Shown here: in pieces, positions 1 through 11,837 of the stretch
Numbering within the stretch: the first letter of the stretch is position 1
Layout: each line of letters starts with the position of its first letter
Origin: Oxytricha trifallax
Taxonomy: Eukaryota > Ciliophora > Spirotrichea > Sporadotrichida > Oxytrichidae
Assembly (NCBI GenBank): GCA_000711775.1
Contig: ARYC01016986.1
Location: 1 to 64,000 of the forward strand
Direction: 5' to 3'
Length of the DNA: 64,000 nucleotides
Position numbers and translations under genes: made by a program
Notes under the pieces: model-generated
Database searches by the model: none
What the model was told of the DNA's origin: nothing
The model's input: only the letters and a program-made list of their open reading frames with translations

Positions 1-2083
1 CCATTAAGTAACGGTAAAGTAAATAAAGACATACTGGAACAAATTAAACAATTCAATAAATAACTATTTAGCTCAAACTATGAGCACTCTAAAATAACTG
101 CAATTAGTAAATATAAACGGCTTTAAAGATTAAAGTTTAAAGATGAAGCCCTATTCTCCAAATTCATTAAACCGACTAAGGATTAAGTACATTTGTAAAA
201 ATACTATAAGATAACTATGAGATTGGTAAAGGAGGCTGAGCGCAAGGAGGCAGATGCCTTGTGAGAGTAAATACACTACGTTACCTATGGCCTGTAAGCA
301 ATATCAAAATCAAGAGAGTCACGCATTCCAGAGGAGGACTTGGGAAATCACATTTGTTGTAAGAAGCTAATAAGGACTCGTTTATTCTAAAAAGAAAGAT
401 TCTATAAGCACACAAGAAATTGCATTTTAAGGCCAGAGTGCCGCTAATACATCGGACAAGTCTAACGAAGAGTGGTAGAGACGTTTCAACGACTATATAA
501 AAACCAGGAGGAGTCACTCTCAAAATACATAAGCTCGCTCTTTAATGACACTCTTTCGACAAATAGATTTTCTAAGAGAACTTTGAGGATCGTCGACAAC
601 GCAAGGACGATTCAGAAACTAAAACTAACGATAGCAGACTAAAGAAGAATTGGATCAACCTCAACCACAATAATAATAAGTCATATAAGCAGATCTTAAG
701 AGGAATAAGGCTAGATTCTTTCAAGTATAGCCAAAATACTTAGAGTCAAGACAACTTAAACTTTGATGAAATTAAAGAAATTAGTGAGAAACTCCCTACA
801 ACTACCACTTTCTTAAACGAAACTAATCCATAGGTCGAAACTTCGACTAAGTTCCCGTCAATTGGTAATAATGAGTATAACATTGAAGAGTTACAGCACA
901 TGGTGAAGGCGCCTTATCGTGTAACCAAAGATAGTTCATTGTACGATAGAGAATTCGTAGCAATTATCTAAAGAGCAATTCTTTGAGATCAAAAATACTC
1001 GCTATAATTGAGACTCTTAAAAGTAAAAACAAATGGACCGACCATCATGAGCAGTGGCGAAACGAGCTAACATCAACATTCTTAAAACTACTTGATGAAT
1101 GGCGCGAGTTGGTTAAATCTAAAAAGCACGACCTGCTCCTTCAATTGGTAAGATTAGAAGGTTTAATTGACTTGGGCTAGCTTATTGATCTCTTTCCACT
1201 CTTGAATCCACTCTTATAAGAATTAATTCCAAGAAAAGAATGCTTAGTAAAGCCCCCAAAAGTAACAAAAAGATCCATGTACCAGAAGCGTGTGAACCCT
1301 AATTAATTCATGCTATAGTGGGCTACTTTGTATAAGCAATTGGATAATAACCTAGTGATAATAGAAAGGGTAGTAAAGTATACTATCGTCCAAGCAAAAG
1401 AGTACGAGCTATTGCCAATTCTTTGCCTCGAGAGAATTACGAAGAACACCCTTATTGCAATTCAGAAAATAAAAAAGCAAAATACTAAGAATTAAGAGTC
1501 CATGTTACGTAATGTAAGTTGGCAGGTATGGGCAGTAACAAGAAAGCTGGCTTAGTAGCAGGAGGTACTAGAACAAATGGAACATCATTTATCATATTTG
1601 AATAAAGAGGCAACAGTAAAGCCATCGACTTTACGACAAGCCATCGCTTGGTTAAATAATTTGCCTCCCTTGTTAGCTTAGCTATCTCTATGGGAAAGTA
1701 AAGGGTCCGATCCAAACTTTGCAATGATTATGGGCGAGAGCAATGCAGGTTAGCTGCTAAATTCGAGGGCCTTCTTATTGGATGATGTCGAGAGCAGAGA
1801 GGTAGTGTTTGACAACAGCATAGCTCTTCAATACACAACTTTCAAACCCCATAATAAACCCCAGGTTGCTGACGTGATAGTTTTAAAAACTTTGCATTCT
1901 ATCAAAAGAAATTTGTCAAATAATGACAATGATGATGGTTGTGAGGAGATTACTTAAACTCATTGAGTAGAGCAGCCTAAAGAGATCAAATGCAAGTATT
2001 TGACATCCAAATCAGTTGAATACTCTCATAATAGTAGGCAGGCTAGACCATTATATATTTCAGGTCTTGAACTTAAATTATGA
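1..2083 (+). pseudogene. Transposon accessory ORF with Cys/His cluster, frameshifted
   Basis: With TAA/TAG read as Gln, protein-like sequence runs from the window edge to a TGA at 2081-2083. The last part (from about 983) is open without interruption for 366 codons. Upstream coding continues in other frames, with frame changes near 545-570 and near 980, so at least two frameshifts are apparent. Around 330-420 a cluster (CCKK ... YKHTRNC) resembles a zinc finger. TBE elements encode a larger accessory protein reported to contain zinc fingers, and this could be its counterpart. The body is rich in Lys, Leu and Asn. Partial at the left edge. Confidence 0.5.
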
Positions 2084-2580
2084 TATCTGCAATTTCACAA
2101 ATTATTGGAGTTCTTCTTCAATGATGATAGCTTTTATCGCAGTAAAACTTTTGATGATTTGTACTACATATGACTGTCTTATTCACGCAATTCACAGATT
2201 TTAATCGCACTCGCTCACTACTAACTTTTTAATTACTATTAAAGATTTAAAACTCACTGCCGCTCTCTTCCTAGTTTCTTTTAAAACATAATCCTACAAA
2301 TACTTATTTTACTGCATTTAGTTAGCTACTTGATATTTGATGGGGATAACCTTAAATCAGCAAGCTTGTATTTTGTCAAGCATTTAATGTTATTTCACAA
2401 GTGAAATTAAGACTGTTGTAGAATGACACTTTTAAGCATTGGGTAATGATAGTATTCTCTATACGAAGAAAGTCATGACATGGGTCGATAAATTTAATTA
2501 TTAGGAGAATTTTATAGATATTCATCCTTCAGAATGCGTATTTAGTAAGTAAAATTTGGAAAGATTTAAACACAAAAACT

Positions 2581-3545
2581 TCATATATTAAACTACTGCT
2601 TATTCAAACTCTAACTTTGTAGTGGATGGTTCTCTTGAGTTTGTCCTTGGCCAAAGTTGTCGCTCATTATATTTAGACTGCGCATCTAATGTCTTTATGG
2701 CTACACCTGCTGGGATTAGGTCTTCAATCGTTTTACTTGCAGAAAGAAATCCTTCCTGTCTGCTCTCAAATGCTCTTCTTCTTCTTTAGTCTCTTCGCAC
2801 TCTTATCTGGTTCGTCGGCGCTTCGTATTGGACTTCAATGAGGAAACAGCCCTGCCTTTGCCTTCTACAATTGTTCAATCAATTTTTTACTTCACTTACA
2901 GGAAAGAAGCATGCACCGGTTGAAGGCTTCAGCAAACTCGGGCCGAAGCTATACATCTAAAGAGCGCTTTTCCACCTTTCATGAGAACTGCTTTTGCCTG
3001 GCCTAGTTAATCATCTCTTGCAGCTATTCAGGTACGATAGTATATAGGATGTCTCCCACCCATTTTCTATCTATATTCTTCCAGTCACGAGGAGATGGTA
3101 GGTGGCTCATAACTTATTCATACTATTGGGCTAGATTGAGGAGGTCCATTACAGTTAGACCTTCGAGCTAAGGAATAGCAGAAACTTTTACCATATCTCG
3201 TGAGATGAACTACTTAAATAATGGAAGTGATGAATTTATTGTGAACTTACATTTTTGTCACCCTTAAGAATCTCACTTAGAAAATAAGAATTGGTTGATT
3301 GGAGACTCGGCAAGTGGGCCTTGCAGTCTTGAGAGAGGAAGATGTATAAATCCTTCTTACTTTGCAGTTTAGTCTGTAAGTCCAGCAAATTTATCGGCTA
3401 CTAGTTCATTTAATCTAATAATATCCTCTAATTTATTGCCTTCAGAATTAAATCACAGTGGCTCAGGATTCTTGGGGTTTTGTGGAGGGTGCTATGATTT
3501 CGTAAATTTCACTCTATTAAGAACACTTTTCTATCTAAAAGAGAA
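2581..3545 (-). CDS. Spliced minus-strand transposon ORF, function unknown
   Basis: The reverse strand gives a protein containing QTKLQSKKDLYIFLSQDC and NSYFLSEILKGDKN, then a short intron (about 38 bp, GTAAGT...AAG) and SRDMVKVSAIPQLEGLT. A second GT-AG intron is near 2880-2915. It ends at the TGA at 2581-2583. One in-frame TGA near 3000 suggests damage or a further intron. The same protein is encoded on the minus strand at 30.56-31.0 kb (QTKLNSQRDLYLFLTQDC), with a GT-AG intron at the equivalent point, so this is a conserved gene family. No known domain was recognised. Its antisense position between plus-strand transposon ORFs supports an element-borne gene. Confidence 0.5.
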
Positions 3546-3876
3546 TCCCTATACAGAATCCGGTAGAACTAAAAGGAATTCCTTAAGAAAATAAATGAAA
3601 AACTTCTAATCTCAAGAGGATACTCAGGATGCTTACTACTAAATCTCAACGATTAACCAAAATCAGGATTTTTACTATCAGGATTTGTAACTAGAGCCTC
3701 TTTCTTCACAATAGCATTAATAGAATGAATTAAATAAGACCAATTGATAAATTCTCAATGATTAGGCAATTTATAACATGACATAATTAATATACTCGAG
3801 CTTAAGAGACCCATGTTAAGTTGTGCTAAGCGCACATTCAGCGAACTCCTTCACTATGATAAAAGAGCAATTTATC

Positions 3877-4176
3877 TGAGACTAACATCCAGTTCAGAAT
3901 AAAGTTAGAAGCAAACTTATCGACCCCAAACCAGCAGTTGTAACAGCTATGAAGCATGAACCTGGACTAACTTCAATGATAGGAGAGTCTGCCATTAGAA
4001 GTCTTGCTATAATGTCGCTAGAGTACCTCGACCTTAAGCTAGAGACATATACTCAGCGTGATAATTTTGCTACTAATGAAGAAATTCAATGCAATTATGA
4101 GGCAAGCGAATTCTTGCACAAGCCTTTGATCCTTTCGGAATTACGAAATGGAATTGATGACTACATATGCAAATGA
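3877..4176 (+). CDS. Short transposon-associated ORF upstream of transposase
   Basis: An open stretch in the transposase frame, from about 3877 (first ATG 3949) to TGA at 4174-4176. The residues look protein-like (IRSLAIMSLEYLDLKLE). It may be an independent small ORF or an N-terminal part of the transposase unit cut off by a TGA. No domain recognised. Confidence 0.3.
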
Positions 4177-4260
4177 ACAAATCCAACTCAAAGACTCGCA
4201 CAATAGCGCAAAACTCCCGAGTTTAAGAGAACGTAGGTCCAAACTAGGAATAGTACTGTG

Positions 4261-5274
4261 ATGCGACTTTTCAATCAAGGATTTTAAGGCAAATGCATTT
4301 CAAACATTTTGGGAATTAAATATTCTCTCGTTTAGAAGATTTTAAGAGGAAAACAAAACCTCCAAAACCAGGCAGACTTAAAGCAATACGCAAGGAGCAA
4401 AGATTTGCTTCCTAATAGAGCTAAACAATTTATAACGGATATGGCCAGAGAATCTGGAGCAATAATTACATCTGAAAAAATCAAATAAGAACTCAAGGAT
4501 GAGTTAGGAATTAGTGTCTCAAAGTACAAAATCATAAAATTTCTAAAGTAAGTCCTGGGATTCTCCTATCATAAGGTGTACCAGATTACACCAAATCACA
4601 ATACGTCCATTTCGAAACTAGCAAGACAACTGGCCGCTGCTGAGTATATTCGTGCTATGTGTCGGGGAAAAATACTAATCAATGTTGATGAGACTATAGT
4701 GTAAAGTACCGACAATCGGCACTATACTTGGGCACCACCCGGGACTACAACCCTCTCTACTTCAGCTAGAAGAATGATCAAAGTTTCTATAACTGCTGCA
4801 GCTTGCAGTGATGGGAAATTACTCTTCACTGTAAATAATGGGACTACCAATAGTTCAACCTTTATTCATTTCATCACCTTATTGGTTAGGCATTTGGGCA
4901 GGCTTGACCCTTGGTGGTTCACCAAATACCTGATCATAGTAGACAATGCCCCTTATCATAAGAGTTTCGTCACATTAGAGGCGATGAAACTGATGCACTT
5001 GCCAATTTTATTTCTGGGTCCTTACTAATTTGACCTCGCGCCTGTGGAACAGGTCTTTCGTTGCATCAAATAGCGTGATCTGAACGAATCCAAGTGTCCG
5101 GTGTCAACAAAGTAACTAACTCATAGAAGCTAATTTATTTATAGGAGGCAGATCTCAAAGTACATGCAATTATTGGCGTTGTAGATATCAAATTTGGACA
5201 TGACCTGGTTAAAAGCAGCGTTTTAAAAGGCACTCGTAACAGCATTACAACATTTGAGTTTGTGTAATGTGTGA
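4261..5274 (+). CDS. DD34E transposase (Tc1/mariner-IS630, TBE/Tec type)
   Basis: An open 337-codon frame with TAA/TAG as Gln. The N-terminus has a helix-turn-helix (LGIKYSLVQKILRG), followed by a second winged-helix-like block (SEKIKQELKDELGISVSKYK). The catalytic triad is visible: D143 in NVDET, D228 in VDNAPYHKS, and E263 in APVEQVF, with exactly 34 residues between the last two. That is the DD34E signature shared by Tc1, IS630, TBE and Tec transposases. It would cut and paste the element; in Oxytricha, TBE transposases are reported to take part in programmed genome rearrangement. The ATG at 4261 directly precedes the first HTH. No frame break seen. Confidence 0.88.
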
Positions 5275-5625
5275 TCTATATCACAATCTAGAGGTATGAA
5301 TTTAATGCATTTTGATTTCTCTTTTAGATTTGAAGTTTTGTAAATTTGAATTATTTCTTTCAGCTTAGCAGATGTCAGTGTAGGAGGTGACAAGTCACTA
5401 CATTGTATCATGAATAATCGAATGGTTCTTAATTGGAAAGGTTAAATTAAGCCTGAGAAAAGCTACGTTAGTGTAACAATACTGGTAAGTTGGACATCTA
5501 GAGCAATATGTAAATATTTATTTGAATCGATTTATGTTTACTTAAATTAATTCCAATTTAAAATTAAAGTAATTTCATTTTAAAAGCATTTAATTATCAA
5601 TAATCATAATTAAAATAGCAAGAGG

Positions 5626-7866
5626 ATGTCTCTTAAAAACATGAAGGAAACGTAAATTATCGAGAGCAAATAAGACAAAGGGATGGATAAAGAGCAAGTG
5701 AATTACAATGTGGACAAGATTTTGGAAGCTCGCAAGATAGGGAATGAAATGGAATTTCTCATAAGATGGGAAAACTATACTTCAGAGTATGATTGTTGGA
5801 TACCAGAGTCAAATCTTCTTGGAGAGTGGGCAAAGAATGCAGCAGAGGAATTTCTAATAGACAAAATGCCTGAGCTCATGGACGTTAAAGTTTATCAATT
5901 GAGATGCACCTCACGATTGAAAAGAGTTATGAACGGGAGGATAGTAGTAACCGGGAAAACAAGGGCTGAAATATAATAGCATAATGAGGATAAAACCTCG
6001 CATGTGGCAAGACCTCTCATTCCAATCTGTCTGCTCTAACCGCAACCAGTAACAAACTCAATAGCGGACACTGACGAAGATGACGATGGATAATCTGAAT
6101 CCAGCGATACCTAAGAAGGTGATGATTAGAACAGATAATCTCATGTAATAACGGAGCTGGATAACCATGAGTGTGCTCTCCTCAATTATTCAGGTGAATA
6201 AGAAAATCGGTGGCTCGGTAAGCATGACATGTTCCAAGACATTAACTATGGCTCGATGGTTGAGTAGACTCGAGAAAAGTTCATTCAAGGAGCCTATAAG
6301 CAGATTCTCTAATAATTCAAAACAACCCGTTTATATTCAGAGAAAGTTAAGTAGTTACCGCACGATGAAATTTTCAAGAACACGTATTGGCATCCGGGTA
6401 AGCAAGATTAAAAGACACTAACTTGCTTTATTACTGCAAGCAACATGGTAGCTGGAGGCCCACTGTTTGATTCTCCAGAAAAGTTTCACGCTTTGTATGA
6501 ATCAAGAGCCCACATCTAAAAAAGACGAAATTTAGAGATGCCTTGGGAGGAAGGATACTGTTACAAAAACTTGCCATATCTATTCTACGACCCCAATGAG
6601 GATTAATGGTTCAGTCCTATTTTAACAAGAGTGTTTTCTGGTGTAATTCTTAGAAATATGAAAGCTAACATACATTAGGGATGGTGGGGTCTCTTAGAGA
6701 CCGAAAACCCAGATAGAAAGTTCATAATCTAAGTATTGATAAGAAACATCGCAAATAAAGATGGCAAAGAGGAATTGTAATAGCAGTGTCATGCAGCAGT
6801 CGTAGTAAAAGATCAAAACTAGTGGCTGCTTCTTGACTCGGCAGAAGATGGGCCGATTGAAATCACCCCCGACGGAGATAGGCTAAGTGATTGGTATCAA
6901 GGGGTGTTATACATTGCTATGCTAGCTATTCGTCCAGATAGTCCTCCATAGAATAAGAGGGAGGCGTTTAAGAGGGAGTGGCAGCGCATCATGAATGGGG
7001 AAATGGTGATAAGGCAAGGCGGAAACAGGAAGCTTATTTAGAGCAGCAGGAAAAGTTGTCGAAAAGATCGGAGAACCAACCCTCACAACCAAGGAAACAA
7101 ATAGCAGAGAACCAACAAGTCGTCAATGCCAGTTAGTACTTCCAGGAAATCCAGAGCAGAGTAACTAATTGGCAAAAGAACAGATAAAGATAGAGACGCG
7201 GATGCTTAAAGAGCATTATTAGAAAGTACTCAAAAAGCCAGGGAAAAGAGGTCGTAAATGCATAATAATTCAAAGAGGACTAAACTCGAGAACATTCTAG
7301 CGGAGCATGTGTTGATGATGTAAAAAACAAAGTTGAAACTTGAAAAGATGTTTCACTACACCTCATCAATTGGAAAATTGGATGTGCTACCGTTTCCCGC
7401 TGATGTTCAATAAAAATTGCAATCTCCAGAGGAAGACAGTGAGATAGTTTAAGCTGCCCATTCTTGGGTTGTGCTTGAGGGCTCAAGAGCGAAACTGGCC
7501 CACTTTAAGACATAGATAATTGCAGATGGAGGGCAACAAAAATTAGAAGAGCCGCTTATTGTTAGAAATGACCTCAACACAGACTGGGTGGAGGAGAAAT
7601 TCCAGAAGATTATACTTTCAATCGAGGAATAGCTCTTCAGCTTCACATTGAAGATGTTTCAGGAAAACCCCTTCATCCCGTACTCCCTTGTCAATAACAT
7701 CAAACGCATTATCTCTAAGACAAAAGCCACTGAGATTTAACGGCGCTATGAATAAGAAATAAAGCTAGAATAAGAGAATATCAAGAAGGACAATGACCCT
7801 AGGGTGGCACCTGCCGAAGCAAGAACTTGTTACCTGCAAACAATTAAACTGATTAATAAACTATGA
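5626..7866 (+). CDS. Chromodomain protein encoded by the transposon cluster
   Basis: A continuous 746-codon frame, ATG at 5626 and TGA at 7864-7866, using many TAA/TAG codons. Residues about 25-65 form a chromodomain (NYNVDKILEARKIG ... FLIRWENY ... DCWIPESNLL) with the aromatic cage residues expected for methyl-lysine binding. The middle (around 6420-6950) holds a compact fold with CHAAVVVKDQNQWLLLDSA, loosely like the His-Trp block of cysteine proteases such as C48/Josephin; this is only a resemblance. The C-terminal third is basic and coiled-coil-like. A chromodomain could direct integration to marked chromatin, as in chromodomain-bearing integrases. It is full length, unlike the ORF at the left edge. 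Confidence 0.75.
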
Positions 7867-8089
7867 CTAATGCCTATTAAATGCAATTAATTAATAAATA
7901 AAAGTAAGTATTTAAAATTTCTTTTCACTTTATTTAAACATCTTTTAACAATTATTTTAATATTTTAGTGATTTTAATTGATCAAACATATTTTTTAAAT
8001 TAAAATATTTAAGCTATATTAATCAAAATGAATAAGTTTTTTTATTAGTTTCTTTATTTTTATAAAGAATGAAAAATAAAATTATTTGT

Positions 8090-8700
8090 TTATTGCAGAA
8101 TTTGCAAAACAATATAAAATTCTAACTCATCCAAAATATATTACCATAGCATATTGCTGAAGCTTAAAACCTTTGAGAAGTTTAAAGACTGGTTTATGAA
8201 AAATATCAACTGATTCATTGCTTTCAGTTTCATCAATAGTCAATGGATCATGCTTCAATTGAGATAAAATGTGATTTTAATGCATTTACGCATTTTGCCC
8301 TTGAATTATCATTAAATTGGAGCTGTTTGAGTTCAGCAGCTTCTACTGTTGATTTGGTGATATTTTTTGCAAATTTATTGCATTATGTTTCATGATGTTT
8401 GACACTTGATTTTAAATGGGGTAGTTTGCATATGGGTCAACATACTATCCAGTGTTTTAAAGTGCGCTGTACACATTTCCAGTCCATTAATGCTATTAGT
8501 TAGATTGGATCATCCCGTTAGAGCTACTCTGTGCTAATATGTTCAAGGACCCCGCATTTTTAGGAGTCTTTCTTGTCCCAGACCTAAAACAGTTTCATTA
8601 TATAGTAGAAGTTAATTACAAGTTAGATTGAGATAGTGTGGACTTGACGTTTCTAAGCTTGTCCTAGTGCATATTCATTCTGCGCTAGTCGTCCATTTTT
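8090..8700 (-). CDS. Broken coding blocks, unrecognised
   Basis: On the reverse strand, short protein-like stretches occur in different frames: VWDKKDSQKCGVLEHIS, KSTVEAAELKQLQFND and DPLTIDETESNESVD. They are separated by TGA stops and frame changes, as expected for a gene split by IESs/introns or a decayed gene. No family recognised. Confidence 0.3.
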
Positions 8701-9840
8701 CTGATTGTTTAACTCATTTTATTTTAGTTAAATCTTACAAATAGCCTTTTAAATCCTATTCAAGATTCTCTTATCAAAGCCAAAAACTTTAAGAATACAT
8801 TAAATCTAAACAATTTAACATTCAAAAATTAAAAAAGTCATTTACGTTCTACTATTGATTCTAAACTTAACCAATTGGGAATGATTGGGATTGTAAATTT
8901 TGTGGTGGTTGATGTTACAATAAGTTATTTGAATTTGAGTTTGAGTTAACATTGCCAGAACCAAAATCCAAACTTTAAAGTTCGCAAAGCATGTCAGATT
9001 TGTGATTGATAAGTGGTTGGCTATCAATCTCCAAAAGGTTAGTAGTCTGTACTTATATTATATATTACTATATGCTAATTTATTTTAATAAACAATCTAA
9101 TTAAGTTTAAACTTATGATTGAGGAACGAATCCATTATTGCTTGAATTTACTCTTTATTGCTGTTGTTAAGCATTAGGACAAAATTCGAAATATGGAAAA
9201 CTTATAGAAATAAAGAAATAACTAAGTAGCCTTCTTGAATAAATAAAAAAAATATTATATTAATTAGTTATTTTATTTCTTTTTTTATTATTATATTTAC
9301 TTTGGTATGATTTTTAAAAGTTATTGTTTTTATTACTTAATCCCAATTAAAATAAATATTTTATAAATTGCATAGTAAATAAAAAAAATATTTTAATCAT
9401 TTGAATTAAAATAACATGATCTTTATACAATTACTAAATGTAATTTATGTCAGTTGTTAAAAATGAGTAATTTATTAATAATCATATATTATAAGTATCA
9501 AAGTTTAAAAGCTAGCAATATTTTATATCAATAATTGTAATTTATAAAATATATAAAAATAGTGAACAAATCTAATTTGATTGTTGTAGAAAACTAACTT
9601 AATTTATATTATATATTCTGAATTTTTTTATTTTTAATTTTTTTAATATATTAATATAAATACTGGGACAAAGTAGTAAAAATAAATAACTTTTTTCTAC
9701 TTAGTCCCAAAATATATAAATTAATTTATTTATTTAAACAAAGAAATTTCTAATTAATTATTATAAAATTTTTATCAGTATCCTTTATTTATATTTCTTT
9801 GTATTTTAAGAACTAAAACAATTCACGATTTTTACAGTAT
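8700..9840. other. AT-rich intergenic stretch with one small hairpin
   Basis: Very AT-rich, no convincing gene. A hairpin at about 9664-9706 pairs TGGGACAAAGTAG with CTACTTAGTCCCA. The downstream end of the neighbouring kinase gene lies somewhere around 9.8 kb. Confidence 0.5.
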
Positions 9841-11540
9841 TTTAGCTGATTAAAATCAAAGAACCAATCTGATGATCCCTAAGCCTATTTACCAACTTTA
9901 ATTTATTATTAAGACGCTCCAACCTATAAACTAGGTACATTTTGCTTTGACTGCTAACTCTGTTCCCAAGAAAAGAAACTGTCTTAATTAGTTTAGGTCG
10001 AATAATTATTCTTGCTTTACTAAGAAGAATTCTATGCACTTTAGAAATTGAAGTCAAAATTGTTAATCTATTAAGATTAGCTCTAGTGAATCTATCTCTG
10101 CTATGGTAACTACTATTGTTATTGCTGTGGTATTCCTGAATTCATTTAAGTTTAGCTGTAGCTTGAAGGTAGAGGCACATGTTGCTTCTTTTTCACTTAT
10201 TGAGCTTAAGATTCTCGCCTAAGCTTCTCTTAAAGTCTAACTATATCGTCTGCTGTTAAGTCTCCGGCTTGGCCACCTTGCTTAGAAGAAACCTAAGATT
10301 GCATTGAAAAATCTTCCTGCTTCTCTTCTTCGTTTCTTTGTTTTATGTGCTGAGCTTCTGCCTAGATCAGAAACTTATGAAAAGATTTATTTTCTTACAG
10401 ATAAGGGAATTTGTTAGATTTCTTGCCATTTATTCAATAGATTCAAAATATAATTGACTTTTGGACGGTTTGAAGGATTTGGAACTAAAAGGAGTCTAAT
10501 GAAATTCTTCATTTTCTCTGAAATTCGTGTGTCATTAGGCATATATACTTAAACCATAAAATATTACATATTAGATTAAATTATAGAAGTGCGCATTAAT
10601 GATTCCTAATCTCTGTGATTCTTAAAATGGATGTTGAAAGAAACACAAAGTGAATGCCACACACCCAAGCATCTACATATAACTTGATTACTTTAAATGA
10701 AGCTTACCCATATGTCAGCTTATGTATCAACTCTATATTTCTTATACTTATCAATCATTTCAGGTGGTCTGTACATCATAGTGGTATATTTCTCAAATTC
10801 CTCCATCACTTCATCAATTTAATTTTAACTCAATTATGCTTAATTTTAATCCAAAGTAGATGTTGAAGCTGATCCGAAATCACACAGCTTGAATCTTTTG
10901 TTCTAGAGTAAAACATTCTCTATTTTTAAATCTCTATGAGCTATAGGTGGACTCTATGTGTGCATTAATTGCAATCCTCTATAAAAAACTAATAAATTAT
11001 TAGGTATAATTACTGAGCAATCTCTGTGAGAATGTAAATAATCTACTGTTCTGAGAGCTTTCCGTCATATTTAGTGAGCACATCGAAAAGTGTTCCCTAT
11101 GTGCACAATTCACTGAGTATCATAATATAGCTTCCAGTTCCATCTTTTATCATACTTGCGTCTATAAATCTCACAATGTTTTCGTGTTCACCGAGTTAAC
11201 GCTAAATTAATATTCTTAAAAATCAATAGGATTAGTTACCCAAATAGCTATTTCATTCTTAATTAGGTCCTATGCTTAAGGATTCTAGAATAAAAAGATT
11301 TATATAAAAACTAATAATTTTACTGTAATTGCTAATTTCTTCAATGCATACTGAGCATAAGTATTAACATCTGAAACTTAATAAACGAATGCATAACCAC
11401 CTAAAAAATGAAAAAATTAGAATAGACTCTATCTTACCTTCAGATATTTTTCTATCAATTTTGACAGTCCTATGTCCAATAGTGACAGTTTGTCCAATTG
11501 AAGAATCAGGTGGATTGGTAGAAGTAGAATTTGAATTCAT
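9840..11540 (-). CDS. NAK (AAK1/GAK/BIKE-like) Ser/Thr protein kinase
   Basis: Reverse-strand kinase starting at ATG 11540. Visible elements: a glycine loop (EGGYAFVYQV), the catalytic Lys in YALKKL, the catalytic loop AHRDLKIENVLL, the magnesium motif CDFGSAS, the activation segment TMMYRPPEM and helix F DIWMLGCVAFTLCFF. The HRDLKIENVLL and DIWMLGC forms are typical of the Numb-associated/AAK1/GAK family, which phosphorylates clathrin adaptors in endocytosis. Several short GT-AG introns interrupt the kinase domain, and a 40-bp non-GT-AG insert with TATA repeats lies near 10.55 kb. A Gln-rich tail follows. The exact C-terminus is unclear because the frame stays open into AT-rich DNA. Confidence 0.85.
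10546..10585 (-). other. Candidate IES in kinase gene, pointer TATA
   Basis: A 40-bp AT-rich insert interrupts the kinase between INAHFY and MPNDTRIS. It lacks good GT..AG ends for its full length and is bounded by TATA repeats. Removal gives TTC TAT ATG CCT, matching the ungapped NAK family alignment. A 20-bp GT..AG intron is a less likely alternative. Confidence 0.55.
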
Positions 11541-11837
11541 TTAAAGACCTTAACTCAAACTGAAAGATGGCAAGTTTATGTTAGAGAGATTCAGGTTTTT
11601 AGGCAAGTTAATGTTACTAATGAGTTGATTCAACTTTTACATTTTTCTTTTCTGTTTTAGAAATACTAAAAATTATATTATAATATAGTCAAATTTCAAA
11701 TTTTTCAATTTTATTAAGACTATTGATAAACAGAAGTCGATAATTTTTTAGGAAATTGAAAAATTAAATGATTAGTTAAGATATTTTTTAATAGAAATTA
11801 AAGAACTTAAGTCCATTAAAAATTGTCAAATGTCTTT

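Larger units (their letters stand above)
1..7900. mobile_element. TBE-like DNA transposon cluster (left end outside window)
   Basis: A block of transposon-type genes: a plus-strand ORF with a zinc-finger-like Cys/His cluster (to 2083), a minus-strand spliced ORF (2581-3545), a short plus ORF (to 4176), a DD34E transposase (4261-5274) and a chromodomain protein (5626-7866). The transposase size and DD34E spacing fit the 42-kDa transposase of Oxytricha TBE / Euplotes Tec elements, which also carry extra ORFs. A chromodomain ORF is not part of the TBE layout I know, so this may be a variant or two nested elements. I did not find convincing terminal inverted repeats, so both limits are approximate. 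Confidence 0.65.

Noticed and set aside
8842-9027. 61-aa minus-strand ORF
   Set aside because: No family features, in AT-rich intergenic DNA; likely chance.
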